In this document: in pieces, positions 1-8,005 of the stretch | Layout of the letters: every line of letters begins with the position of its first letter | How positions within the stretch are numbered: the first letter of the stretch is position 1 | Assembly: GCF_009789555.1 (NCBI RefSeq) | Contig: NZ_CP046902.1 | Span: 980,001 to 1,044,000, forward strand | Origin: Stutzerimonas stutzeri | Lineage (GTDB): Bacteria; Pseudomonadota; Gammaproteobacteria; Pseudomonadales; Pseudomonadaceae | Length of the DNA stretch: 64,000 nucleotides | Reading direction: 5' to 3' | The notes under the pieces: generated by a model | What the model was told of the DNA's origin: nothing | The model's database searches: none | Seen by the model: only the letters and a program-made list of their open reading frames with translations | Program-made: the position numbers and the translations under genes

Positions 1-1
1 T

Positions 2-604
2 GATGAGCCAGAGGCGAGCCGGGAATTTCATAGCTCATTTTATAAGTTCCTAGACGCGCTGTATAAGCGCTCTGTTGGGCAATATATTCCGTCGCAAAAC
101 TTGCAGTCCCTTAAACACGGTGGCGAATTTTCTCATCCCGGTGCGCCCCAGGCTTTCATAAGTGGAATGCGTGAGCACAGAACTGAATTCTCTATAAAGC
201 ATCAACAGATCATAGATAATGACCTTTCAGTAATTCCGAAAGCAATCGAATCGGTTTTGGATCAAATGCGTAAGTCATTTGCCCAAACAATGTATTCAAC
301 AATAAGCGATTCGTGCGAGCTTTCAGGGAATGTTGTGGATGCGAAGGCCGAGGGCTCGGCATCAGCGGCTTTTTTAAAAATGCTAGAGACAATCGAGTTT
401 ACGGCAGATAAAGATGGAAATGTAAGTCTTCCTCAGATTCACATGGGGCCGGAGGCATTTGAAACTTTTACCGCGCAAATGAAAGAAATGCCGCCGGATA
501 TGGAAGCCAGAATTGAGGCAATTAAAGCTGAAAAAATAAAGAAGGCTCAAGAGGCGGAGGAAAGCAGAAAGGCTCGGTTTTTGAGATATGGAGATTCAGA
601 GTGA
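2..604 (+). CDS. unknown protein, 5' end outside the window; partner of the caspase gene
   Basis: The reading frame is already open at the window edge, so the first codon lies upstream; a TTG at 101 is possible but has no convincing ribosome site. The visible 200 residues match no family I recognise. They are mostly soluble and mixed in composition, with a charged, probably helical C-terminal tail rich in Glu, Lys and Ala. The stop codon overlaps the GTG start of the caspase-like gene (GTGA), which indicates translational coupling and a shared job. Base composition is clearly more AT-rich than the chromosomal genes to the right. Function is not assigned; a sensor or regulator of the protease is only an inference from the overlap. 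Confidence 0.75.
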   Translation, partial: DEPEASREFHSSFYKFLDALYKRSVGQYIPSQNLQSLKHGGEFSHPGAPQAFISGMREHRTEFSIKHQQIIDNDLSVIPKAIESVLDQMRKSFAQTMYSTISDSCELSGNVVDAKAEGSASAAFLKMLETIEFTADKDGNVSLPQIHMGPEAFETFTAQMKEMPPDMEARIEAIKAEKIKKAQEAEESRKARFLRYGDSE

Positions 605-2508
605 GAGTCTTGATTGCGATAGGGTGTGACGCTTACCAGCATGTCGGCCCACTAAACGGCGCAGAAAGAGATGCCAGAAGAATGTTCGAGTGCCTAGTTC
701 GGGAAGAGGTAGGCGATTACGATATGGCCTCTTCAAGGTTGCTCCTATCTCCTACAATAAACGAGGTTAGAGAGTGCATCCAAGAGACTTTGCTTTCGGC
801 ACCGAATGTAGAAGCATTCACTTTTTTCTTTGCTGGACATGGTCATGTGTCGTCCAGCAGTTTCTATATGTTAGTGAAAGATTCTCGCTGTGGCTCCCTT
901 TCGATGTCCGCGTTATCTCTAGCAGACCTTTTCAAGTGCCTCAATGAAGCGAGGCCTAACCAGACAAATATTATTATTGATGCCTGCGAAAGTGGCGGGC
1001 TAATAACTGATTTGAGTATGCTTCTTAAGCCGGAGCTTCTCGGCGACGCAGGCACGCCATCAGTAACTCTAGTTGCAACTGCAGGCAAAGATCAAACGGC
1101 CGGTGAGACTCCAAGCGGGGGATTCGGAACAAGCGCAATATTAGACTGTATCGAAGGCAAAGATTTTATTCAGGACAGTAATAGTGCATTAGATTTGGTA
1201 GAAATAGGTCGGCGCATTTCTGTGCACCTCGCAAAATTTGACCAAAACCCGATCGTATGGGGATTGAATTTATATGGTCCTCCTAGTTTCTGCAGAAATC
1301 CAAGATATGGAAGTGATTCAACTGCGCCGTTAAGGAGCTTGATTCAAGAGTGGCCATCGGCTAATGAAGAGTCTGCAGGCTTAACCCAAAAAAATCTGTG
1401 GTCTTTATATAATGCACTGCACACGGAATGGGAGCCAGAAAAATTTAGCTCAGCTACTAAAGAGTTGCTTGAGTCATGTAAACAAGATTCGGCTGTATTA
1501 AGTGGTTTGATTTATCGCCTTGCCACGACATTCTCAGTTAGGGCTCAAGAATCAGATGACATGTATAGGCCCTGTCAGGTATCTGCTGCTCTCGCATCCT
1601 GCCTAATTCCCTATACATCTGATGCAGAGATTGCTCAGCGCACACAGGATTTGATGGATCAGTGTTGCGCCGCGATAATGAAAGCAACGGAATCCCTGTT
1701 TGAGGAATTGCAAATTAGCAAGTACGCGATTCTTTCGCCCAGCGGAATTGGGATGTCCGAGTTATATTACCTTCCAGTCAGGATTTCAAAAATATTGGGC
1801 TGGTCGGCAGCTTCGACGTTAATCAGCGCAAACGATGAACAGAATAGTCAGGCGAAGGATCAGTTCACAAGATTGCTGCAATTTGTGCTTGAAAATTACC
1901 CTAACAGTGTTTTGGCAATCAACGACGTACAGGCGCCATATTGGGGTTTAGTTATCGCAAGGGCTGTAAGCCTAGGCCTAATGGATGAAGCGGAACTGCT
2001 CGCGAGCTTGTTATTTATGTCGATAACGGATTGCGCGGGGAAATTATGCCGATGTGACTTATCAGCTGATAAAGTGCTTAATTATTTGCTCTTTAGAAGC
2101 AATCCGCAGCAAGAAGGTTTTGATGATCTAATTGAGCGACCAATTGAGCTGCTCACCGTCCTTCTAAAAGTCGCCCCCGCTCTAAAATTAAACGAAACAT
2201 TTGACGAGTCGCTTTGGAAGCTCGATGGGGTTTCATTCCTAGCCTACTTGCCAAGTAACTACAAAAGCTTTGGCGATAGAGTAATGCACGGCGGGAATAA
2301 TTACGTATGGGCGATCGGCTATGATGTATTTAGGGTTGACGATTTAGAACGTTACTGGCCAAGTTCGGCCGGAGCTCCTCAATCCTTGATTGATGCACGG
2401 TTAGCCATCATCTCGTCGTTGCTATTCCCAGATAGGGTCGCTTGGTTTTGTATCGATGCACTGCTCGGAAAAGGTTCCAGTAGCCCGGCAAACGAGCTGG
2501 CTAAGTAG
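601..2508 (+). CDS. caspase-like (peptidase C14 fold) protein with long unknown C-terminal region
   Basis: The first ~225 residues look like a caspase/metacaspase domain: a hydrophobic strand followed by FAGHGH, with the probable catalytic His at residue 80, and a second strand IIIDACESGG with the probable catalytic Cys at 129. The remaining ~400 residues match nothing I recognise and show no clear membrane segment. Start is GTG, overlapping the stop of the upstream gene by four bases, so the two are co-translated. Bacterial caspase-like proteases are often effectors of regulated cell death in anti-phage modules; membership in such a module here is inferred from the pair, the AT-rich composition and the position at an island end. 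Substrate unknown. Confidence 0.8.
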   Translation: MRVLIAIGCDAYQHVGPLNGAERDARRMFECLVREEVGDYDMASSRLLLSPTINEVRECIQETLLSAPNVEAFTFFFAGHGHVSSSSFYMLVKDSRCGSLSMSALSLADLFKCLNEARPNQTNIIIDACESGGLITDLSMLLKPELLGDAGTPSVTLVATAGKDQTAGETPSGGFGTSAILDCIEGKDFIQDSNSALDLVEIGRRISVHLAKFDQNPIVWGLNLYGPPSFCRNPRYGSDSTAPLRSLIQEWPSANEESAGLTQKNLWSLYNALHTEWEPEKFSSATKELLESCKQDSAVLSGLIYRLATTFSVRAQESDDMYRPCQVSAALASCLIPYTSDAEIAQRTQDLMDQCCAAIMKATESLFEELQISKYAILSPSGIGMSELYYLPVRISKILGWSAASTLISANDEQNSQAKDQFTRLLQFVLENYPNSVLAINDVQAPYWGLVIARAVSLGLMDEAELLASLLFMSITDCAGKLCRCDLSADKVLNYLLFRSNPQQEGFDDLIERPIELLTVLLKVAPALKLNETFDESLWKLDGVSFLAYLPSNYKSFGDRVMHGGNNYVWAIGYDVFRVDDLERYWPSSAGAPQSLIDARLAIISSLLFPDRVAWFCIDALLGKGSSSPANELAK

Positions 2509-2616
2509 TGTCGATAAAGTGTCGAAGCTGATAGCTTGATTAGGCCATTAAAGGCCGAAATCGATCCCTGCTTTTCACCTATTGGCTAGTTTTTGCCAAT
2601 GTAGTCCAAACAAAAA
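2509..2616. other. right end of genomic island, between caspase gene and selC remnant
   Basis: No gene is visible. The stretch keeps the AT-rich character of the island and contains a perfect 6-base inverted repeat (ATTGGC / GCCAAT, 2581-2600) with a T-rich loop, plus a GGCC-attaaa-GGCC hairpin near 2543. Either could be an integrase arm site or a weak terminator for the caspase operon. Beyond it the sequence changes to the tRNA-Sec remnant and high-GC chromosome. Confidence 0.5.
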
Positions 2617-2660
2617 CAGGATTTGAAGCCCGGCCGCACCACCGGGTGCGATTGCCTTCT
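2617..2660 (-). pseudogene. selC: selC (tRNA-Sec, anticodon TCA) 5' half only, truncated at island junction
   Basis: Directly after the selB stop, on the same strand, is a sequence with the hallmarks of the first half of tRNA-Sec: an 8-base acceptor strand (AGAAGGCA, with A rather than G at position 1), two linking bases, a perfect six-base-pair D stem (CGCACC/GGTGCG), then the anticodon stem CCGGG and loop CTTCAAA. The 3' anticodon stem should read CCCGG but reads TCCTG, and no variable arm, T arm or matching acceptor 3' strand follows. The break lies at the edge of the anticodon loop, a usual tyrosine-recombinase target. A functional copy would have to be elsewhere, perhaps at the far end of the island. 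The family layout is from memory of pseudomonad tRNA-Sec genes. Confidence 0.7.
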
Positions 2661-4617
2661 AGATGGCCTCGGGTGAGGCCGGGAAGTGATTGTCGGCAGA
2701 CCACCTGAGCTCGACCTCCGAGGCCAAGGCGCTGTCGGGGCGGACTTTGCGTTCGTTGCCGAAGCGTCGGGTCAGGCCGATGCGGTCGAAATGTTCGAGC
2801 AACTGGATGCTGCGCTTGCGGCCCAGTTGGATCTGGTCGCGGAAGGCAGCGGCGCGGATGACGCCGGCCTGGCGTTCCATGTCCAGAACCTGGTTGGCCA
2901 GCAGGCGAATGGTCGAGTCGGGATAGAACAGGTCCTTGACGACCTGTTGCAGCTCGCCGATGCGCGAGAGCTTGCGCAACAGGTGACGAACCCGGTCTTC
3001 CTCGACGTCCAGCTCGCCGGCCAGTTGACGCACCCACGGCGGATCGAAGCGGGCCGATTCGAGCAGCGGCCACAGGCGGGCTTTCAGCGACTCTTCCTCG
3101 TCGCTCAGGCGCACGCGATGCTCCGGCAGGTGCAGCCAGGGGCCGCTGGCTTCGACCTTGCCGGTGGCCAGGGTCTGCTCCAGCAGGGCGAGGTACAGGG
3201 GGCGGTCCAGCTGCGGCAGAGCGTATCGGCGCAGGCGGTCGCGATCGGGGCCGAGTTCGTCCGGTTGTGTCTCATGGAAGCGCTGTAGCGCCGCGACAAG
3301 GGTCTGTTCGAGGTAGTCCCATGTGTCGCGGTCGAACAGCCTGGGGCCCAGCCTGGTGTTGATTTGCAGGGCTTCGTCCGGCAGGCGCCAGGTCTGGCGC
3401 GGGCGATTGAATTGCCGTTCGAGCAAACCCGGTTCCAGGCCGTTGATGGCGCTCGGCAGCAGGCCCGGCAGGATGTCTTCGAGTGTCTCGCCGCCCAGCG
3501 CGCGCAGTTGCGCCAGCCGCGCCTGGCGGTGTCGGTTGCGGGGCGGGGCGAAAGGATCGAGTACGCGGCCACCGCCCAAGGTGCGTTGGGCCGACTGGTC
3601 GCGCAGCACCACGCGATCGCCGTGCACGGCGTGGGCCGGTGCATTGAGCAGCAGTTGTGCGTGTACGTGGCCGCCCGGCGCGAGGAATTCGCCCTCCAGC
3701 AAGGCAATACGGCCGGTCACGTCCTGGGCGCCGAGATGGATGTGCACCGGGGCCCAGTGGCGCAATTCCCGGGCTTCGCTGGGCAGCAGCGTGAATTCGA
3801 TGTCGATGCGTCGCGTGGCGGCCTGCAATTCGGGTGACAGCAGCCAGTCGCCGCGACGAATCTGCTCCACGGCCAGGCGGTCGCCGGCAATGTTCAGCGC
3901 GACCCGTTGGCCGGCCTGGGCCTGCTGGGCCGCCTGGTTCTGCGCGTGCAGGCCGCGCACCCGCACGCTACGCCCGCTCGGGCTGAGGGTCAGCTCGTCG
4001 CCGACTCGAACCTGGCCCGCGAAGGCCGTTCCTGTCACGACCACGCCGGCGCCGGTGACGCTGAAGGCCCGGTCGATCGCCAGGCGGAAATGCCCATTGT
4101 CGCGGTTCGAGCGTACGTGCGCGGCCTGTTCGATGAGCGCCGCGCGAAGCACGTCGATGCCTTGGCCGTCGATGCTCGACACTGGGAAAATCGGCGTGCC
4201 GGCTAGCGGACCGGCCTGTAGAAGCGATTCGATTTGCAGCCGTACCTCGGCGATGCGCGGCGCATCGACCCGGTCGATCTTGGTCAGCGCGACGAATGCG
4301 CGACGAATCCCCAGCAGCTCGACGATGGCCAGATGTTCGCGGGTCTGCGGCATCACGCCATCGTCGGCGGCGATCACCAGCAGGACGAAATCGATGCCGC
4401 AGGCGCCCGCCAGCATGTTGTGCACGAAGCGCTCATGGCCGGGCACGTCGATGAAACCGGTCAGGTCGGATTCACCCAGCGAGGCGTACAGATAGCCGAG
4501 GTCGATGGTAATGCCGCGCAGGCGCTCCTCGCGGCGGCGGTCGCCCTGCTGTCCGGTCAGGGCCTTGAGCAGCGCGGTCTTGCCATGGTCGATGTGGCCA
4601 GCGGTGCCGATGATCAT
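2659..4617 (-). CDS. selB: selenocysteine-specific translation elongation factor SelB
   Basis: SelB is a GTPase that carries selenocysteinyl-tRNA to the ribosome at UGA codons marked by a SECIS hairpin. The 652 residues fit the family. The N terminus has the G1 motif GTAGHIDHGKT, then DVPGHERF (G3) and TKID (G4), as in EF-Tu; EF-Tu-like beta domains follow, and the C-terminal third is the winged-helix region that binds SECIS RNA. Its ATG overlaps the selA stop (ATGA), so the two genes form one operon. The stop TAG overlaps the first bases of the selC remnant. Because that tRNA gene is broken here, SelB is useful only if another selC exists in the genome. Confidence 0.96.
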   Translation of the reverse strand: MIIGTAGHIDHGKTALLKALTGQQGDRRREERLRGITIDLGYLYASLGESDLTGFIDVPGHERFVHNMLAGACGIDFVLLVIAADDGVMPQTREHLAIVELLGIRRAFVALTKIDRVDAPRIAEVRLQIESLLQAGPLAGTPIFPVSSIDGQGIDVLRAALIEQAAHVRSNRDNGHFRLAIDRAFSVTGAGVVVTGTAFAGQVRVGDELTLSPSGRSVRVRGLHAQNQAAQQAQAGQRVALNIAGDRLAVEQIRRGDWLLSPELQAATRRIDIEFTLLPSEARELRHWAPVHIHLGAQDVTGRIALLEGEFLAPGGHVHAQLLLNAPAHAVHGDRVVLRDQSAQRTLGGGRVLDPFAPPRNRHRQARLAQLRALGGETLEDILPGLLPSAINGLEPGLLERQFNRPRQTWRLPDEALQINTRLGPRLFDRDTWDYLEQTLVAALQRFHETQPDELGPDRDRLRRYALPQLDRPLYLALLEQTLATGKVEASGPWLHLPEHRVRLSDEEESLKARLWPLLESARFDPPWVRQLAGELDVEEDRVRHLLRKLSRIGELQQVVKDLFYPDSTIRLLANQVLDMERQAGVIRAAAFRDQIQLGRKRSIQLLEHFDRIGLTRRFGNERKVRPDSALASEVELRWSADNHFPASPEAI

Positions 4618-6026
4618 GCCGAGGTCAGCTCCCGTTGCAGGTGCGGCAGCTGGTCGAGCAGCGCCTGCTCGTCGTCAAGTTGCCGAAGGTCGAGCCACAG
4701 TGCGTCTTCGGCAATACGGCCAAGGACCGGGATCGGCAGACAGCGCAGCGCCTCTTCCAGCTGGCGCAGGCTGCGGCCGCGCAGGCGCCTGGGCTGCTGG
4801 GGGCGCACGCACAGGGCGGCGCTGGGCAGGCGGGCCACGGGCTGGGCGCCGCTGCCGATCATGCCCAGCGCGTCGCACACGGTCACCTGCCAGGCGTCGC
4901 CAAGGGCGGTGGCCAAGGTCGGTGCCAGTCGCTCGGCTTGCGCGCGAATCTGCGTCTGCGGGCGGCTGAGCAGGCGCAATGTGGTCAGGCGCTCGCCGAG
5001 GCGGTCCGGGTCGCGATACAGATTGAGCACCGCTTCGAGCGCCGCCAGGGTGAGCTTGTCGACGCGCAGGGCGCGCTTGAGCGGGTTCTTCTTGATCTTC
5101 TCGATCAGCTCGCGGCGGCCCACGATCAGTCCGGCCTGTGGCCCGCCGAGCAGTTTGTCGCCGCTGAAGGTAACGATGTCGGCGCCGTCACGCAGGGCCT
5201 GCTGCACGGTCGGCTCCTTGGGCAGGCCCCAGCGCGACAGATCAACGAGACTGCCGCTGCCCAGGTCCTCGAGCAGCGGCAGGCCATGGGCGCGGGCGAT
5301 GGACGCCAGATCGGCCGTGGCGACGCTGGCGGTGAAGCCTTGCACGCTGTAGTTGCTGGTATGCACGCGCATCAGCAGGCCGCTGCGTGGGCCGATGGCG
5401 TTTTCATAGTCACGGGCATGGGTGCGATTGGTGGTGCCGACCTCGTGCAGCTTCACCCCGGCGCGCGCCATGATGTCCGGGATGCGAAAGGCCCCGCCGA
5501 TCTCGATCAGCTCGCCACGGGAAATGATGCCCTCCTTGCGGGCGCCGAGGCTGTTCAACGCCAGGAGGACCGCCGCCGCGTTGTTGTTGACCACGGTAAC
5601 GGCTTCGGCGCCGGTCAGCTCGCGGATCAGCCCTTCGATCAGGTCGTCGCGGTCGCCGCGCTTGCCGGTTGCCAGATCGAACTCGAGATTCGTCGGATAA
5701 CGCGCCGCCATAGCCATCGCCTCGATGGCCTCATCGGGCAGCAAGGCGCGCCCGAGGTTGGTGTGCAGCACCGTACCGGTCAGGTTGAACACCCGGCGCA
5801 CGCGGCTGCGGTGCTGGCGGGCGAGGCGCTCGCCGGCGCGACCGGCCAGCACGGCCTCGGACAGCTCCATGGCGGCAAGCTGGCCTTGGCGGGCGGGCTC
5901 GCGCAGCTCGTCGAGCAGATCGCGCAGCGTGCCGAGCAATGCATCACGGCCATAGCGCTGTTGCAGGGGCGCGCAAGCGGGTGCGCGTAACAGGCGGTCA
6001 ACCGACGGCAAACGGCCACTGCTCAT
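4614..6026 (-). CDS. selA: L-seryl-tRNA(Sec) selenium transferase SelA
   Basis: SelA is the PLP enzyme that converts seryl-tRNA(Sec) to selenocysteinyl-tRNA(Sec) using selenophosphate. The frame gives 470 residues, the usual length, when started at the ATG before SSGRLPSVD. A GTG 87 bases further upstream gives an arginine-rich extension unlike the family and has its SD-like GGAG too close. The PLP lysine is K291 in FSGDKLLGGPQ, and the family segment NLTGTVLHTNLGRALL is present at 81-96. It is the first gene of selA-selB. In many pseudomonads formate dehydrogenase genes precede selA; here fimbrial genes do. Confidence 0.95.
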   Translation of the reverse strand: MSSGRLPSVDRLLRAPACAPLQQRYGRDALLGTLRDLLDELREPARQGQLAAMELSEAVLAGRAGERLARQHRSRVRRVFNLTGTVLHTNLGRALLPDEAIEAMAMAARYPTNLEFDLATGKRGDRDDLIEGLIRELTGAEAVTVVNNNAAAVLLALNSLGARKEGIISRGELIEIGGAFRIPDIMARAGVKLHEVGTTNRTHARDYENAIGPRSGLLMRVHTSNYSVQGFTASVATADLASIARAHGLPLLEDLGSGSLVDLSRWGLPKEPTVQQALRDGADIVTFSGDKLLGGPQAGLIVGRRELIEKIKKNPLKRALRVDKLTLAALEAVLNLYRDPDRLGERLTTLRLLSRPQTQIRAQAERLAPTLATALGDAWQVTVCDALGMIGSGAQPVARLPSAALCVRPQQPRRLRGRSLRQLEEALRCLPIPVLGRIAEDALWLDLRQLDDEQALLDQLPHLQRELTSA

Positions 6027-6280
6027 GGCTGCCGATCCGGTGCGCAAAGGGCAGGGGGCGCGCCAGTCATGCTGGCGCTGGGCGCGGTGGCGATAGGGCC
6101 TGGCACGCAGCACTCCATTCTTTTTAGTTATTTGGCGAGCATCATAGACGCGTAATTCTCCCTAGGGTTCAGCTCAGGCCGTCGGCAAGGCGCGAAAGCG
6201 CGCGGTCGCAAGCTGTCGACCGACGACTGTACCGCAAGCGTGATCCCTTGAACGCCGTGTGGGCACGCAAAACGGCGCTT

Positions 6281-6294
6281 TAAGAATCGTCTTA
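6281..6294 (+). promoter_or_regulatory. palindrome TAAGA-ATCG-TCTTA upstream of first fimbrial gene
   Basis: A perfect 5-base inverted repeat around ATCG, 130 bases before the start codon of the downstream gene. The same 14 bases occur at the same distance before the second fimbrial gene. The core resembles binding sites of RcsB/BvgA-type (NarL family) response regulators, which control fimbriae in several Gram-negative bacteria; the assignment is an inference. The rest of the ~400-base gap between selA and the fimbrial gene shows nothing else recognisable. Confidence 0.6.
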
Positions 6295-6424
6295 TATACG
6301 CGGTGCCGCATAGCGATAAGCATGAAGCGTTGTTCGTTTTGAAGGGCCGGGATGCGTACCCCCCGCCCCATTGATCCAGAGTGATGCTCGCAAGCATCGC
6401 TCTCCTGTGTCTCAAGGAGACGAT

Positions 6425-6970
6425 ATGAAACGCTTCAAGCTGCTGCTTGCCCTCGCGGCATTGCCCGCCCTGGCCGCTGCCGCCCCGACCGTCACGTTCG
6501 AAGGCCTGGTCGCCACGCAAACCTGCCAATTGAAAATCAACGGTGAGACGAACCCCATCGTCGTGCTGCCCACCGTGGCTGTCGCTGATTTCAACGGTGC
6601 AGGCTCCAAGATCGGGAGGACGCCCTTGAGCTTCACCGCCAGCGATTGCCAGATGGTTACCGGGAACGTGGTGCTCTACGCGGAGTTTCTTGGCCATAAC
6701 GTCACGGCAGCGGGCAACCTGGGCAACAGCGCCGTCAACGGTGCCAGCGACGTGGCGATCCAACTGACCATTCCAGTGCTGACCGATGCACCGATTGTGC
6801 TCGATGGTGTAACGAAGGTTCCGACCCCGGCGGTGATGATCAGCATGGACGGCGCTAACGAGAATCATGCGAGCCCTTATCCGCTCGATGCATGGTATGT
6901 CACCGAAGGTGGCAGCCCGACCGCAGGTGCGGTGACGGCGATCATGGAGTACCGCGTCAGCTACCTCTGA
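6425..6970 (+). CDS. type 1 fimbrial major subunit-like protein (copy 1)
   Basis: A 181-residue secreted protein with a clear signal peptide (MKRFKLLLALAALPALAAAA). The mature part has the FimA-type pattern: an early strand with Gly and TxTC, a second Cys before the middle (SDC), AGNLGNS, and a C-terminal YVTEGGSPTAGAVTA followed by alternating aromatic residues ending in Y-L, as used for donor-strand exchange. The two Cys probably form the family disulphide. The start is set by AAGGAGACGAT-ATG; upstream in-frame codons lack an SD. It is a close paralogue of the next gene. No chaperone, usher or adhesin gene is beside it. Confidence 0.85.
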   Translation: MKRFKLLLALAALPALAAAAPTVTFEGLVATQTCQLKINGETNPIVVLPTVAVADFNGAGSKIGRTPLSFTASDCQMVTGNVVLYAEFLGHNVTAAGNLGNSAVNGASDVAIQLTIPVLTDAPIVLDGVTKVPTPAVMISMDGANENHASPYPLDAWYVTEGGSPTAGAVTAIMEYRVSYL

Positions 6971-7018
6971 CCCATTCCTGGGCCTGCAGCCGGCCGGCCG
7001 AGCCCAGCGTTCGCGTCG

Positions 7019-7035
7019 GCCCGGCTAAGCCGGGC
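7019..7035 (+). terminator. GC hairpin after first fimbrial gene
   Basis: A perfect 7-base stem (GCCCGGC / GCCGGGC) with a TAA loop, about 50 bases beyond the stop, inside a weaker outer repeat (AGCCCAGCG / CGCTGGCTC). There is no T run, so termination is only possible. With its own promoter palindrome before the next gene, the two fimbrial genes look like separate units. Confidence 0.35.
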
Positions 7036-7131
7036 GCTGGCTCCTACTGATAACCCGACACGTTGCAGCCATCAGACATCACGGACCCATCTGATCGGCT
7101 GCGCGTTTGAGCCTCGGCGATAACCGCTTTT

Positions 7132-7145
7132 TAAGAATCGTCTTA
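7132..7145 (+). promoter_or_regulatory. palindrome TAAGA-ATCG-TCTTA upstream of second fimbrial gene
   Basis: Identical to the palindrome before the first fimbrial gene and at the same distance (129 bases) from its start codon. Flanking bases are also alike (TTTAAGAATCGTCTTATA then GCGG.GCCGC), showing that promoter and gene were duplicated together. Conservation of the palindrome while the flanks and coding sequence have drifted argues for a bound regulator. Confidence 0.6.
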
Positions 7146-7274
7146 TAGATGCGGCGCCGCGCACGAAAAAAATGAGGCGTTATTCGTTCTAAGGGCAGGC
7201 GCGGGTGCGGCCAGCCCGTTGGTCCGCTGGATGATGAACGGAAACATCACCTTATTTTACGCAAGGAGAAGAGC

Positions 7275-7802
7275 ATGAAACGCCTTACACTGCTGCTCGC
7301 CATGGCCGCATTGCCCGGCCTGTCCGCCGCCGCGCCGCTGGTGAACTTCAATGGCGAAGTGGCCACGGTGACCTGCCAGGTCACCGTGAACGGCGAAACC
7401 AACCCGATCGTGTTGCTGCCCACTGTGAAGGTCGCTGACTTCGAGGGGCCGGGTTCGTCCCCTTACGGTGGAGCCCAGACGCTATTCACTATCGAAGGCA
7501 GCCATTGCACGGTCTCGGCGGAGGCATACACGGTGAGGCCCAAGTTCCTGGGCCACCATGTCACGGCCGCTGGCAACCTGAGCAATCTGGCCGGCAGCAA
7601 TGCCGCCGGCGACGTAGCGGTGCAACTGGTCGGGTACCAGTTGAACGAGGGCGTCGCCACGGTTTCTGGAATAGCCGCTGACGTGGCGCCAGGATCGGAC
7701 AGCTTCAGCATCACCATGGGGGTGCGGTATGTCACCGAAGGCGGCAGCCCGACGGTCGGCAAGGTGACCGCCGTCACTGAGTACGTCTTCGAGTATCTCT
7801 GA
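7275..7802 (+). CDS. type 1 fimbrial major subunit-like protein (copy 2)
   Basis: A 175-residue paralogue of the preceding fimbrial gene with the same signal peptide style (MKRLTLLLAMAALPGLSAAA), the same NGETNPIV.LPTVKVADF block, two cysteines, AGNLSNLAGS and the closing VTEGGSPTVGKVTAVTEY. SD is GGAGAAGAGC before ATG. The middle parts differ considerably (about residues 55-75 and 120-150), so the duplication is not recent, or the surface is under diversifying pressure. As with copy 1, assembly genes are absent nearby, so it must use a chaperone-usher system encoded elsewhere if it is polymerised at all. Confidence 0.85.
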   Translation: MKRLTLLLAMAALPGLSAAAPLVNFNGEVATVTCQVTVNGETNPIVLLPTVKVADFEGPGSSPYGGAQTLFTIEGSHCTVSAEAYTVRPKFLGHHVTAAGNLSNLAGSNAAGDVAVQLVGYQLNEGVATVSGIAADVAPGSDSFSITMGVRYVTEGGSPTVGKVTAVTEYVFEYL

Positions 7803-7832
7803 GCCATTCCCGGCACGGCGGGCGTCTGGCCT

Positions 7833-7856
7833 TGCCGGCGTGCCGGCGTGCCGGTG
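7833..7856 (+). repeat. 8-base tandem repeat, three units
   Basis: TGCCGGCG occurs twice in a row, followed by TGCCGGTG, in the non-coding gap after the second fimbrial gene. Probably a slippage-prone tract with no known role. Confidence 0.5.
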
Positions 7857-7959
7857 TGGCCGACGGGGCAGCCGGTCGTGCGCTGGCCGTCGAGGCGACA
7901 CCGCCGGTGATGGGTTTTGTCGCTATCGGGTCGTGCGTGCCAAAGCCGGTATCGTAGAA

Positions 7960-7985
7960 ACGAAAAACCCGGGCTCGCCCGGGTT
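7960..7985 (-). terminator. intrinsic terminator of the Tim44-domain gene
   Basis: On the minus strand a GC-rich stem (AACCCGGGC / GCCCGGGTT) is followed at once by TTTTTC. It lies about 20 bases after the stop of the Tim44-domain gene and fits a rho-independent terminator for it. Confidence 0.75.
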
Positions 7986-8005
7986 CTCGCTTACCGCTGT
8001 GCAGC

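Noticed and set aside
3323..4495. Long open frame on the plus strand across selB
   Set aside because: It is antisense to a well-supported selB and has the Arg/Ser/Ala-rich composition of a high-GC shadow frame.
7833..7856. Short tandem repeat considered as the start of a CRISPR or phase-variable tract
   Set aside because: Only three 8-base units, no spacers, not inside a gene or promoter core.
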